Source of the DNA: Ophiura sarsii
Taxonomy: Eukaryota > Echinodermata > Ophiuroidea > Amphilepidida > Ophiuridae
DNA length: 64,000 nt
NCBI GenBank assembly: GCA_035610835.1
Contig: CM069441.1
Location: forward strand, 85,042,677-85,106,676
Reading direction: 5' to 3'
Shown: piece by piece, positions 1 through 10,004 of the stretch
How positions within the stretch are numbered: the stretch's first letter is position 1
How the letters are laid out: each line of letters opens with the position of its first letter
Translations under genes and position numbers: made by a program
The notes under the pieces: generated by a model
What the model was told of the DNA's origin: nothing
The model's database searches: none
The model's input: only the letters and a program-made list of their open reading frames with translations

Positions 1-560
1 TCACATTTCAAGGTATCCATCATCTTAAAGCCTACATCAGCAGCAGAAAAAAGTTCCTTGGGATTCTAATGCATTTGGTTCTACCAGTTAATTACACCAA
101 CCTTATACGTAGCTCAAAATGTGAATTCATATCCAAAAAAAATCAAACTGGAGACACATTTGAGTGTATCTGTACTTTTTTGGCCTAAATTCAAATTTAA
201 ATCAGCAGCGAAAACAATCCTTTCAATGCGAGCGTCATTTGGGCTGGGATTTTCGGGAATTCTTAATCCCAGGACACGTTTTATTTTTATCATCTTTTAG
301 CCCAAATCAGCAGCAGAAAAAAAAATCTTAGGATTTCAATACAAACGTCATTTGTTCCATACAAATCGGGACACATTTTATGGTGTCGGTCATTTTGTAG
401 GCTAAATTGCCGGCAATCATTTCTCCGTCAAATGTGTTGCGGTTTGACCGGCTAGCTACTCAGACTTTATATGTACCTCAAAATGTGAAATCATATCCAA
501 AAAATTAAATCGGGACACATTTTATGATGTCCATCATTTTCTATGCTAAAGTGCCGGCTT
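1..560. repeat. Degenerate tandem repeat
   Basis: The motif TCAGCAGCAGAAAA recurs near positions 41, 201 and 306. Other shared blocks are CAAAATGTGAA-TCATATCC (about 115 and 478) and GGGACACATTTTATG (about 370 and 512). The monomers are over 100 bases long and strongly diverged. No gene is visible, and the interval may be the edge of a longer satellite beginning outside the window. Confidence 0.55.
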
Positions 561-1419
561 GGAAATGGAACATTTCTGGCCCCTAAGATTTTACAGACAT
601 AATGAAAATAATATGGAGATTCTTCTGATATCAAAATATCTTGATGTGAAAAAAAAATCACAGCCCCCAAAAAGTGATCGGAACATATACCTTTAATAAA
701 CTTATATGATGTTACGTAAAACGTGATATAAACAAATATACACATATATTTTTCTTCTAATTTTTCTTCATTTCTATTTTACACTTAGATTTCTTTTCGA
801 AACTACAATAGTTTGTTAATCTTATAATATCCATCATAAACTTAATTGAAATAGGCGTCGTTTTATGTACCTTAATAAACAATTCTTGCTCGTACGGCAG
901 CCATAAGATGCTAGTTCAATTAAAATATTTGTACGGATATTCCAACCGCATATGACTTTTTCCAAAGATATATCAAAATTATATTCTTTCGTCAAATCCC
1001 GTATATATTTTGAAAATGTAATCCAAAAAGTTGTGTTATAGTTGCATTTTACCCAAAAAAGTTATCATAATTATCTAAATAATTGCATACATTACGCATC
1101 TGAGTCACTTAGTTGCCGTTTACATCAATTATTTTTACAGCAAATACGATTGTTCATGAGATTATATTGGAAATGACCTAACTTATTAACTATTCTGTAT
1201 CTAAAATGTTGAAAGAAAATATTTTACAAACATACATACACACACCCCTACACACATACAATAGGCCTTTGTATAGCGCCATTTCAAATGATCACGGTGC
1301 ATTAAATACAACAATGCATAATAAAATACAATACAATAAATACAAGATGATGTAGTTAGATAATACAACATGATACAATATATTTGAAAACAAATATGTT
1401 TACAGCAAGGAGATGGCAA
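561..1419. other. AT-rich intergenic DNA, no gene seen
   Basis: No conserved reading frame or RNA gene was seen. It holds a short CA-rich stretch near 1230-1260 and scattered AT runs. The small open frames here lack any family signature. Confidence 0.5.
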
Positions 1420-2010
1420 GGAGATGGAAGTGCGTATAGAGACAGGAAATTTGTTCCATAACTTAGGGTTACAAAGGAGAAAGCCTTGCCAGCAGCTGGC
1501 TTAAAAGAACGGCTTGAAAGCTGGCTTGAAAGAACTGAAGTTTGGGCCTCTGTAATAAGCGTGTGGCATCGATAGCAGATCGAAGACCTTCCTTGCCTGG
1601 GAAGCATGCGAGGCAGGACGCGAGATATTCAGGACCCGAACCGGCAACAAGACACTTGTAGATATAAATTACATCATCACTTTGTAGTGTACTCTCTTCT
1701 TGAAAGGCAGCCAGTGTAGTTGTTGAAGCAATGGAGATGCATGATCTTGCTTAGCTGCACATAAAATTATCTTGGCTACCCAGTTATGTATTCTTTGAAG
1801 GCGATTGATATCAGTGGCATTTTAACCCATAAGTAAGATGTTTCCATAGTCAAGTCGAGACATAATGAGTGAGCGAACAACATTATTGCAAGTGTCAAAG
1901 TCAAGATACGGGAGATGTTGCCGGGAAAGAGGTGATGCTGCGTGACAGAGAAGCGACTTGGGTGGACGTAGACATTAGAGTATATTACTCCAATCATTTC
2001 TAATCATATT
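1420..2010 (-). mobile_element. Non-LTR retrotransposon remnant (CR1/L2-like RT C-terminus)
   Basis: Read on the minus strand in shifting frames, this gives the typical C-terminal part of a CR1/L2-type reverse transcriptase ORF. The order is SRLDYGN, then LQRIHNWVAKIIL, then LLQQLHWLPFKKRVHYK, then a KLWNKFPVSIR-like end. Internal stops and frame changes show that it is dead. The family call rests on the fixed order of these well-known blocks (SRLDYxN / LQRxQN / LHWLPV / KLWNxLP). Confidence 0.75.
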
Positions 2011-2019
2011 TGGCTTTTT

Positions 2020-2440
2020 CCAATATTTGATACAAGAGGCTTCTTCTGAGTGACTGTTTTTATAATACTGATTTTTCCATAGGTTAGTTTTCTCACTTTC
2101 CAGCGGTTTAAAGTTTTCTCTAATTTAACTAACTTTGACTTCCAATTTGAATCTTCAACTTGTTTTTTTAAAAATATTTTCCAAACTGTATTCCTAAATG
2201 TTTCACTGGTTCATGGCCACTTTATCATTACCCGTTGGTCCAAATTTGGCTTGTTTGGTCCCAACCATACACCGTCTGTTTAATAATTGTTAAAAGTTAT
2301 CCCAGCTATATCCCTAAATATATCAATTGCATCAAATATATGAACAACTGAAGTTCCATCATCTTCTAACATCACAGTCGTATCGTCAGCCATTTGAACA
2401 CTTTTTACTTCTAAATCATTTCCCACTTTTTAAAACTGAT
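2020..2440 (-). mobile_element. L1-like reverse transcriptase remnant
   Basis: The minus strand encodes, in broken frames, QMADDTTVMLEDDGTS (a variant of the catalytic YADD box), then TDGVWLGPNKPN, VKHLGI, and LVKLEKTLNRWKVRKLTYG, followed by KISIIKTV. This is the order found in L1-type LINE reverse transcriptases after the palm motif. The fragment is short, with stops and frameshifts, and differs in type from the adjacent CR1/L2-like piece, so these appear to be two independent insertions. Confidence 0.7.
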
Positions 2441-3040
2441 CATCATATAATTATGATAGCACAGTGAATAATTTATCAATAATATATATAGACAATAACA
2501 TATAAATAAATTTATGAATACTTTCACATTGTAAAAATTGAATGTAACGTGTTGTATAACTTGATTTTCTGAGCTCAGTAATTTATCATTTGCTCTTTAG
2601 CGTGGGCAGGCTAATCAATAATTACTGGATAAGCTATCATTCTATTGGCGACAACTTTTACAGGAAAACACAACAACACCTTGATCTCGCACTTTCTATT
2701 TAACACGCGTCATACGTAGAAATCATACTTTGAGTTACTACAATTATGAACAAATAACCTAAGAGCACGGTCTACATTTAAATATTGTATACTCCGATTT
2801 TTAAATCGGAGTTACGTCCTTTAAAAAAGGATTTATAACGAGATATTATCGATTTATATGTATTATAAATCAACTTTACATTCTATGTAATTTTAAATGA
2901 CGTGCAATATTTGTGTGTGATGTATGTAAATATAATAAGATGCAGGGCACCGCGGCAAATCAACGTGAGCTGAATAGGTGACCTATTACCCTGGGTAAAG
3001 ATCTTTCAATATAAATGAATAGATAAATCAATTAAGTACC
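2441..3040. other. Intergenic DNA, nothing recognised
   Basis: AT-rich sequence between the LINE remnants and the first duplicated GPCR block. There is a small inverted motif at about 2787-2812 (ACTCCGATTT / AAATCGGAGT). No gene was seen. Confidence 0.4.
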
Positions 3041-3592
3041 GACTTATTACAAGTTCTTATTTACAGGTTGCAGTGAAAACCCTTTGCTGCTAACCTTGTC
3101 CACTTCTCCTGTTCGTCCTTCCTGTTGTCTTGCTACTCATTAACACTCTTTTCTTATAGTCATCATTTTGTTATCATTCAAGTCTTTTATCATGCTCATC
3201 TCCACTACATATAAAGACAACGTTATCCCTCTCTATGACATTCCATCTTCTTACAGTAAACAACACGTCTTTCTTTTCCTCTCCTTCCCGTGCTCCCATG
3301 ATTACATGATTTGTTTCATACACAATGTTCGCGCGTGTCTCATTTCACTGCCTTTGATGAAGATCCTACGGCTCCTATAAGGTTTGGTGGAGTGGATTAG
3401 CAGTTGAAAACGTCTCGTTTGTAATTCAAGCCCATAAACACAATGCAATTCTTAACAGTTTTCGAGTTAACCTCTTATATTAAATTGTGCAAAGTTCCTC
3501 CAAGCCATCAACGAACCTCGCCATACATGCGCAGTTGACGCATTGTTCTTTGTTGACCGCCCGGCGTCGTGGCCCGGCGTCGTGGCCCGGCG

Positions 3593-3760
3593 GCGATTTT
3601 TTTCTTTTTACTAGTAAACATTTGTAAAATTTATTTATTTCGTTTTAATACGGAATATAGCAAAACTCACTGAATAAAATGATTTTTTATTTAAAAAAAA
3701 AAAAGTCAACTGATTTTACCTGGTGAGACCATACAAATGTTGACTAGTAAAAAAAAATCG
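3593..3760. mobile_element. Fold-back MITE inserted in GPCR unit 1
   Basis: Imperfect terminal inverted repeats (CGATTTTTTT...TTACTAGT and ACTAGTAAAAAAAAATCG) enclose an AT-rich core. It is flanked by copies of CCCGGCGTCGTGG, a site present once, in the slightly changed form CCCGCCGTCGTGG, in GPCR unit 2 near 10620. A second member with the same core (a TTTATTTATT-CGTTTTAATACG block) lies at 15736-15887. The empty site in the paralogous unit supports insertion after the duplication. Confidence 0.7.
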
Positions 3761-3783
3761 CGGCCCGGCGTCGTGGTTCATTT

Positions 3784-4707
3784 TCAACCTATAACAGGTC
3801 CGGGTTTCGAACGCCCTCGGCGGAAAAGAAGCGAGACATGTTTGCGGTACTCTGAAGAAATAAAGAAGAAGGTTGCAGTGTCAGATACGTTGCAGTAGGC
3901 AAAGAAACTCACCAAAAATGCATGGACATAGTAGGTTTCATCTGTTGCGATACCGAAATGAAGAAGCAGAGTGTAGGCAATATAGGGTATGTGAGCGATT
4001 AAGTATGAGGTCACAATGATAGCGCTTGCACGAATAGTCGCGATCTCGTAACGGTTTGAAGAGCAAGCACTATTGGGTAGTCTCACTCTCATGCAGCGCT
4101 TATGGGTAACAATGGATAGAATCACATAGCCGATGATGAGGACCACATACAAGAATGCGAACACACCGATATTAAGCAGCCGGTTGCCGTGCTCCGGTTG
4201 TTTCCTACAAATGTTGCTCTTGGAGATGAAGGTACGGTATGCCGAGAAAGCGCTTGTTGCGAATACGTTGCAGATAATAAGCGCGACGACGGTGCTTTTA
4301 CGCAGCGGAATCACAATTGTCGCGAAAGCCACCCTCGCCCTAAATATCGCTATCTCCATCATGATGAGAACAGCGTTCCATTTGAAGACGTTGAGTAAGA
4401 ACGTGGATAGTGGGCACGCTAGTGTATCATGCAGAGAACGATGCTTGAAATAATGGCGGGAAAGTGCATGATTAAATGGCATCGCAAAGACTGATGCCAT
4501 CAGATCTCCAAGCGATAACCCGAATGCTAACGCGTTGAATCCTGTGTGCAGACGCGGGTATCGAATTATAGTAACGCAAAAGAGTGAATTACTCAGAAAA
4601 CCAAAAAACATCACGAAAAATTGAGTGCCCCAAGTAAAGTAGACCATAACACGATGATAAAGGAGTGGTTCATCAACGAGTATCGAAGAGTTGGTTGCGT
4701 TCTCCAT
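3784..4707 (-). CDS. Orphan class A-like GPCR, copy 1
   Basis: An intronless 307-codon seven-helix receptor. The start is ATG at 4707, giving MENATNSS with two N-glycosylation sequons; upstream in-frame codons are not ATG. Seven hydrophobic segments are visible. TM1 has GFLSNSLF and TM2 has SLGDLMAS, keeping the sodium-site Asp. A Cys before TM3 (DTLACPLS) and one in loop 2 (SNICRK) could form the usual disulfide. Several class A signatures are missing: DRY reads FRA (AIFRARVAF), the TM6 CWxP box reads AHIP, and TM7 NPxxY reads DTATF. A basic tail follows (SSEYRKHVSLLF). The ligand is unknown. Its near-twin lies at 10640-11560. Both frames are intact, which suggests two working genes. The class A assignment is inference from topology. 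Confidence 0.85.
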   Translation of the reverse strand: MENATNSSILVDEPLLYHRVMVYFTWGTQFFVMFFGFLSNSLFCVTIIRYPRLHTGFNALAFGLSLGDLMASVFAMPFNHALSRHYFKHRSLHDTLACPLSTFLLNVFKWNAVLIMMEIAIFRARVAFATIVIPLRKSTVVALIICNVFATSAFSAYRTFISKSNICRKQPEHGNRLLNIGVFAFLYVVLIIGYVILSIVTHKRCMRVRLPNSACSSNRYEIATIRASAIIVTSYLIAHIPYIAYTLLLHFGIATDETYYVHAFLVSFFAYCNVSDTATFFFISSEYRKHVSLLFRRGRSKPGPVIG

Positions 4708-4825
4708 TTCTGCACTCACAAATACTCAACTGTTCTGAAGTCTCGATGTCGGCTTATTTATCTATTAAACTTCAGACCACATCCCACAGATTGTAGGACA
4801 CTAATTGGCTCTGTGTCACATTTTA

Positions 4826-4989
4826 ATCTCTCTTTCGGGAGCTTGAAGATGAAAGGAAAATAGTTGTTGCCGACGCTTTGGAACCCGATTGTTTATTTTG
4901 ACGGAATAAATCGTATTGAAAATTAAGAACCAGCGCGATGCAGGGGGTAACTCTCGAGCTGCCGAAAGACAAATTCGTCACATTTTAAG
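4826..4989. other. Indel in GPCR 5' flank, present only in unit 1
   Basis: This 164-base stretch starts about 120 bases upstream of the copy-1 ATG. It is bounded by GTCACATTTTAA at 4814-4825 and again near 4978-4989. Unit 2 has a single copy of that 12-mer and lacks the intervening DNA. Either unit 2 lost it by recombination between the short repeats, or unit 1 gained an insertion with a 12-base target duplication. Confidence 0.7.
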
Positions 4990-5288
4990 TCTAATGATCT
5001 TCTATTTTTATAATGAATACAATTATAATTTTCCTACATCCCACTCAATGGTCAAGGACTCGTAACAAAAGAAATCACACAATAACGGCCATAAATCACA
5101 ACGGGATACGTCAGCTATTGCGTCTTGGCCATGAATTTGATACTAATTGTTTGAATTTTAAATCTACAGAATTGTCAGAACTGGAAATAATCCCTTGAAA
5201 ATCATTTTATTGAATAATTAAGGGATCAATTGGAATTTTAAAGATTGATATACATAACTTTATAAAGTTTCTTGATCTAGGCGAATTG
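4990..5288. other. Shared 5' flank of GPCR unit 1
   Basis: Non-coding DNA upstream of the copy-1 receptor, matching about 11675-11984 in unit 2 with scattered substitutions. No core promoter motif could be fixed. Confidence 0.5.
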
Positions 5289-5370
5289 CAGGGGCGTATC
5301 CAGGATTCACTTTACCATGCAGAAGGTCAATTTCAAAGCTGCCGCCCACTCAAAAAAAAGGGGGGGGGGG
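5289..5370. mobile_element. hAT-like MITE, left end only
   Basis: Begins CAGGGGCGTATCCAGGATTC and matches the left end of the complete element at 11985-12634. It is cut off after a poly-G tract, where the GPCR segmental duplication also ends. The family recurs at 51000, 53630 and 56404. Confidence 0.7.
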
Positions 5371-6344
5371 ATGAAGCTTGTTTGTTTGATTACACGGTCG
5401 GTCCGTACGGTCACATGCTTGGGTCCTGAAGGGACCAGGCTCAAGCAAAATGCTAGGCTTAATAAAAATTCCATTGAAATGGAATGGGGGCGGTCCAAGA
5501 GAAAGAAGCATGTTTTGTAACCATTTTCTGAAGCATCTGTTGCGTACCAAAATACCAGGGAAATGATGTATGTATTTTCCATAATTCAAACCAAAAAACC
5601 CAAATCAAAACACCGCAGTCTAAAAAGATTACAGGAAACCAATAAAGTTGATTTGTATGCATGGAGGGGTGGGTGGGGTGGGGGGGGGGGGGGGGGTGGA
5701 TACCGTCTGAAGAACAATCTAGGTATATATGACATTGTACTTGGTCTAAAACGTTGGTCCAGGAATTGCTATACTAATTAAAAATGGCATTCCGTGATCA
5801 TGGTTACCCATATTGGCATTTCATTATCAACCCAGGAATTATCATTATATAACCGAAACTCTAACATCCACAATTCACCACTTATTAGGCAACCCACAAC
5901 AATAGTCAAATAAGATAAGCTATTATGTCTCTCTTCTGGGAGTATAATAACATCTCTCTGATTGAATCATCAACTAAACAAATATAGCTTTGACTCCATC
6001 ACAGACTGCGGGTACTGTTAAAATAAACTGCATAGGTACATGTAATTTACAAAGACTACAAACATGGCGGCCCCCACTTATGTCTAGAAAGACCTAAATG
6101 TGCAATTTTTGCAATAACATGCTAATAGGGTGGCTTCGCCCCACCCCCCAAAAGCCTATAAGTATGCTGGCTGAATGAAAAGAAAGTTAGGGACCGATCA
6201 CTATTTACACCAGAGGGAGGGGGGGGGGGGGGGGGGGGGAGTGGGTGAATTTAGGGGGGAACGCGAAATTACTTTCCGGAAAGAGAGAGGAACGCGATAT
6301 TTTTTTAGGAATGAGGGGGGGACACTCGGCCGATGATATCGGGT
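5371..6344. other. Non-coding DNA with long poly-G tracts
   Basis: No gene was seen. Long G runs occur at about 5669-5697 and 6213-6239, with a G-rich stretch near 6306-6320. The proline- or glycine-rich open frames here are by-products of these runs. Confidence 0.5.
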
Positions 6345-7375
6345 CGCCTTTGCTTCGTTTTTAAAATACCAACAGTTACGTAGCAATTTTTTTTTATAGG
6401 GGGGGGGGGGCGGAGGGGTAAAAGTGAATACAGACCTCACTCATAGATCCTTCACTTCAAGCAACAAATAAGTTCTGTCACTTTGAAACACTGAAAAGCA
6501 ACACCAATATGGATAGTGACTGACACACAATTGTTAGCTTTACTAAGGCTACAACTATTAATTTCAATTCTATCTTTTTTTCGCAGCAAAATCAACAAGA
6601 TGAGGAAGGTGTACACTACAGATATCCCCCAAGGTGGTTTCAAGAATGACAATGGATGTCAATCCGGGATGTCAATGGCGCGGCGATGGCGCATGGCATA
6701 AGAGACTTTGATAGATCGTATGGCTGGCTAGAGAGGGACATTGGGTCTCTGTAAGCTAAAAGTATCTGGGAATGGGGATAATATTTTGTCAATAACCTTA
6801 TGGGCATTTCGTTGTCATAACTATTTCGTACTATATAATATAATATCAATCATAACGAGAGTGCATGCTCAACACTTAGGGAGTCAATAAACACATTTAT
6901 TATTTGATATAATTTTATATATAATGTTTATAGTAGGCCTACTATGTAAAATCAAAATCTTAAATTTGATTACAATATAAATTATAACGAAAATATCATT
7001 TTAGGCCTGTATCTGGCTCTCAGATCTTTAGATCTGCGTACTCAATGTTGTGTCATAACAACCGTAAAACAACGGATATTTGATTAATTTATATATAGTA
7101 CAGTTATCAATTATGTATTATGGACGATTAATATTATATTAAATGTCATAATTGCATGAGACTAACACACAAACGGTAGTTATACCTGAAATTTTCCTAG
7201 CGTGTGATGTTTGCCCAATAACTGTATGGATAACCAGGCGGGAATACAGCGGTGGGAGGAGTAAGAGGGGCTTTGGGGACTGGCTTTGTGTTAAATTCGC
7301 AAAGGGAGGAAGAGAATTAAAAAGAGGGAAAGGAAAAGGGGAAGTGGAAGAGGAAGAGGGAGTGGAGCGCCTTGC
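6345..7375. repeat. Dispersed ~1-kb repeat, copy 1
   Basis: Nearly collinear with 23205-24405: it starts at a TTTAAAATAC-AAACAGTTACG block, continues through a poly-G tract and a CACTTCAAGCAAC block, and ends in an A/G-rich GGGAAAGGAAAA segment. Copy 2 contains an extra 193-base MITE. No coding capacity common to both copies was found, so this is probably a non-autonomous element or a segmental duplication. Confidence 0.75.
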
Positions 7376-8079
7376 GGAGTGGGATCCGGGCCCGCTTAAG
7401 GGCCCCGGGAAATTTTGGGTTTTGATATGGGCTCAGGGGCCATTTCATGGCGTATTTGATATATTTAACACATTCATGACATTGTAAAGGCCCACGAAGT
7501 TGTACTTTATACAGCAATAATTAGAAATTAAAAAAACCTAAATCCGCAACCACATGACAAGATTTCCAAAAAGTGACCAGGTATACAATTTTGTAAATTG
7601 ACATGTATGAACTATATATCGTAGAATGAAACGAAACGAAAATTTGATCAATTTTATCAATAATATTAATGAAAATGAACATTTTATGATACTGGGCCCT
7701 GGACACTTTTGAATTTCCGCTTCATCGAGGCCATTTCTTGTCTATTTTGTACACAAATTGCAATCTAATTGCTGAATTTGCTGAAAATGTTTTGGGCAAG
7801 TAAAATTCGCGCGCGAATTATTCAGGGTTTTTAATGCCAAATTGCCTGAAGTTTAAGATAATTGTATGTATTTTTGACACTAAAAGTCAATCTTTGCAAT
7901 TGTTTTTGGGTAACAAATGTTGTGGGTCTCGATTAAAGGAGTTCAGCCACAAACTTCTGGGGGGGGGGGGGCACAGTGCACATGATGTCCCACCACTTTC
8001 ACGGATGGGGGGGGGGGGGGGCGCACGTGCCCCCTGCCCCCTATTAGACTTGGATATGTTTTAATACTTCGCCTGCGGG
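7376..8079. other. Non-coding DNA with poly-G runs
   Basis: No gene was seen. G runs lie at about 7961-7971 and 8007-8021. The open frames here have no family features. Confidence 0.4.
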
Positions 8080-8565
8080 TTAATGAAGAAGCCACAGGAA
8101 ATGGTTTAGGGAGGGTTGTATGGGGGGGGGGGGGTTAAAACCACGAGAAATGTTTTAGGATAGGGTTAAGAGTTGTTAATGAAGTCGCCGCGGGAAATGG
8201 TTATGAGGGTTATGATTATAAATCCACCTGGTTCAGTGGTGTAGTTGCAGTGTGGGGGGGGGGGGGGGGGCGGTTGTAGGGGGTTTATGTGGTTTATGGA
8301 GGGTTAACTTGATGCGGTTTGAGAGGTAGGTTTTAATAAAGTAGCCACGGTAAATGGTTTGGAGGGATATGATTGATTATAAATCAACCTAATTGGGGGT
8401 GGGGTGGGGTTGTAGGGGGTTTATAATGCCTTTAGGAGGGATATGGTTATAAATCAACCTGGTTGGGGGTTGTAGGGGGTTTATGTGGTTTCAGAGGTAG
8501 GTAATGTGGCATAACCATCTAGCGGGGACCCGAGCGTAGCGAGGGTATATACGCCGCTAGTAATA
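8080..8565. repeat. G-rich degenerate minisatellite ending in a hairpin
   Basis: Loosely repeated units contain GAAATGGTTT, GGGGTTGTAGGGGGTTTAT and TATAAATCAACCT-TTGGGGG. At 8519-8561 there is a hairpin-like motif bounded by CTAGCGGGGACCC and GCCGCTAG, followed by TAATAATAAA. A similar CTAGCGGG hairpin occurs at 14256-14291. Confidence 0.6.
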
Positions 8566-8879
8566 ATAAAAGGGCATTTATAACGCGCCTCACATTGTGA
8601 ACACAACCCGATGCGCATAACATATGAAAAATATAAGAACATAATGAAGAAGATACATCATAGATTACACATCAGAAATAACTTAAATTACAAATACAAC
8701 AACAACAACTTATCTTAAAAATACAGATCATGAAAAACACAGTACATTAACACAATGAAAAATCACTTGACCTGCAAACTTGACCAGCAAGGATATCAAA
8801 TATACATTACATGAGAGTATTATAATAGTTCAAACACAGTTTATCAAGCACAATTCACAAATTAAAAAGATATGTCTTC
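8566..8879. other. AT-rich DNA, nothing recognised
   Basis: Contains short repeats of ACAACAAC. It may be the 3' flank or tail of the LINE remnant immediately to the right, which is on the minus strand. Confidence 0.35.
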
Positions 8880-9600
8880 AATGAAGTTTTGAAAGATTGC
8901 ACTGATGTAGCACGTCTGACATGTTCGGGAAGATCATTCCATTCCTTCGGCGCAGCGATGAAAAAGGCTCTACTTCCGTAAAGTCAGTTTAGCCGCGCTT
9001 GGTATACACTTGAAGGAGCCCTTTGGAACTTGATCTTAAAGTCCGAGAAGGATGGTAAGGTGTGATGAGTTGCTTGATGTAGGTATAGGTGCGAGCTTGT
9101 GCAGAGACTTAATACAATGAGGAGAAGTTTAAAAATAATTCGCTTTCTGACTGGCAACCAATGTAGATCGTTTAAAATTTGCGTCACGTGGTATCATCTT
9201 CTGGCACCGGTAACCGCGCCGTGCAGCCAAGTTTTGTACACGTTGGAGCTGTAAGATGTCTGTATCTGTCCGGCGATGTTCGTTACCGTAAACAACATTT
9301 GATACCTGACGGAGTAAAGCGCATAGCACATGTACATTGTACAGCAATACCGTATACAGTGAGTGTGTACGGTTAATAAATTCGCATCCGGGAGTCCATA
9401 AAGAAGACAATTGTAACTGTCCAGTCGCGATGAAATGAAAGCGTGAACTAAACGCTCTATTGTAGACCGATCGAGGTATTTTGCGCAATTGACCGAGAGT
9501 CCGTAATGAAATTAGGCCATGCGACATACATTTTAAATGTGATTTGATATCGTGAGCTGGCCATCAATGAATACATCAAGATCTCTTACACCATCTACAG
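8880..9600 (-). mobile_element. CR1/L2-type LINE reverse transcriptase remnant
   Basis: On the minus strand, with frameshifts, the order is RDLDVFIDGQLTISNHI, then LVHAFISSRLDSYNCLLYG, then LQRVQNLAARR, then VTQILNDLHWLPVRKRI. This is the standard C-terminal half of a CR1/L2-clade reverse transcriptase. It is interrupted by stops, and no 5' part (endonuclease or palm YADD) was seen here. It lies between the two GPCR duplication units. Confidence 0.85.
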
Positions 9601-10004
9601 GTCTGATATCCGAATTCCCGATCTTGACACTTGGAATAGCCCCGTCATTGTGAAAACGTGATCTGATGTACATAATCTCAGTCTTTGTATCCTTTATTTT
9701 GAGTTTGTTTGACGTTGCCCAAGATCTGATGTCAGAAACTTAAGATTCGATTGATGCTATGGCATCAGCCTGGGATGGATGATCAAACACCTTATACACC
9801 ATTCTTTTAATTCAGATATAATGTGCAAGATCAACAACCTCTTCCCATGAAACCTTTGTCACTTGATAAGTGAACATCATGCAGGAGGTACGCGTTGGCA
9901 AGATCGACAAGCTCTCCCCATTGAAACCTTTGCTACTTGTCACTTTAAGATCAAGATTCTTTTCCCATGATATCATACCATCCGATCTGCGCGCATCTGT
10001 GTCC
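9601..10004 (-). mobile_element. Probable 5' continuation of the LINE remnant, then spacer
   Basis: The first about 190 bases are probably a decayed upstream part of the same minus-strand LINE. No intact frame remains. The rest, up to the start of the second GPCR block, is unrecognised. Confidence 0.35.

Larger units (their letters stand above)
3045..5370. repeat. Segmental duplication, unit 1 (GPCR block)
   Basis: This block is repeated with high identity at about 10005-12080. Shared sequence includes the 3' flank, the whole GPCR reading frame, the 5' flank and the start of an hAT-like element (5289 here, 11985 in unit 2). Unit 1 carries two stretches absent from unit 2: a MITE at 3593-3760 and the segment 4826-4989. 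Similarity stops in or just after a poly-G tract near 5370. Confidence 0.85.

Noticed and set aside
4133..4453. 106-codon plus-strand frame, also at 10986-11306
   Set aside because: Antisense shadow of the GPCR gene, duplicated only because the gene is.
7152..7487. 111-codon frame
   Set aside because: Its counterpart in the second copy of the repeat (24201) diverges in frame and ends early. The acidic/basic middle comes from an A/G-rich tract.
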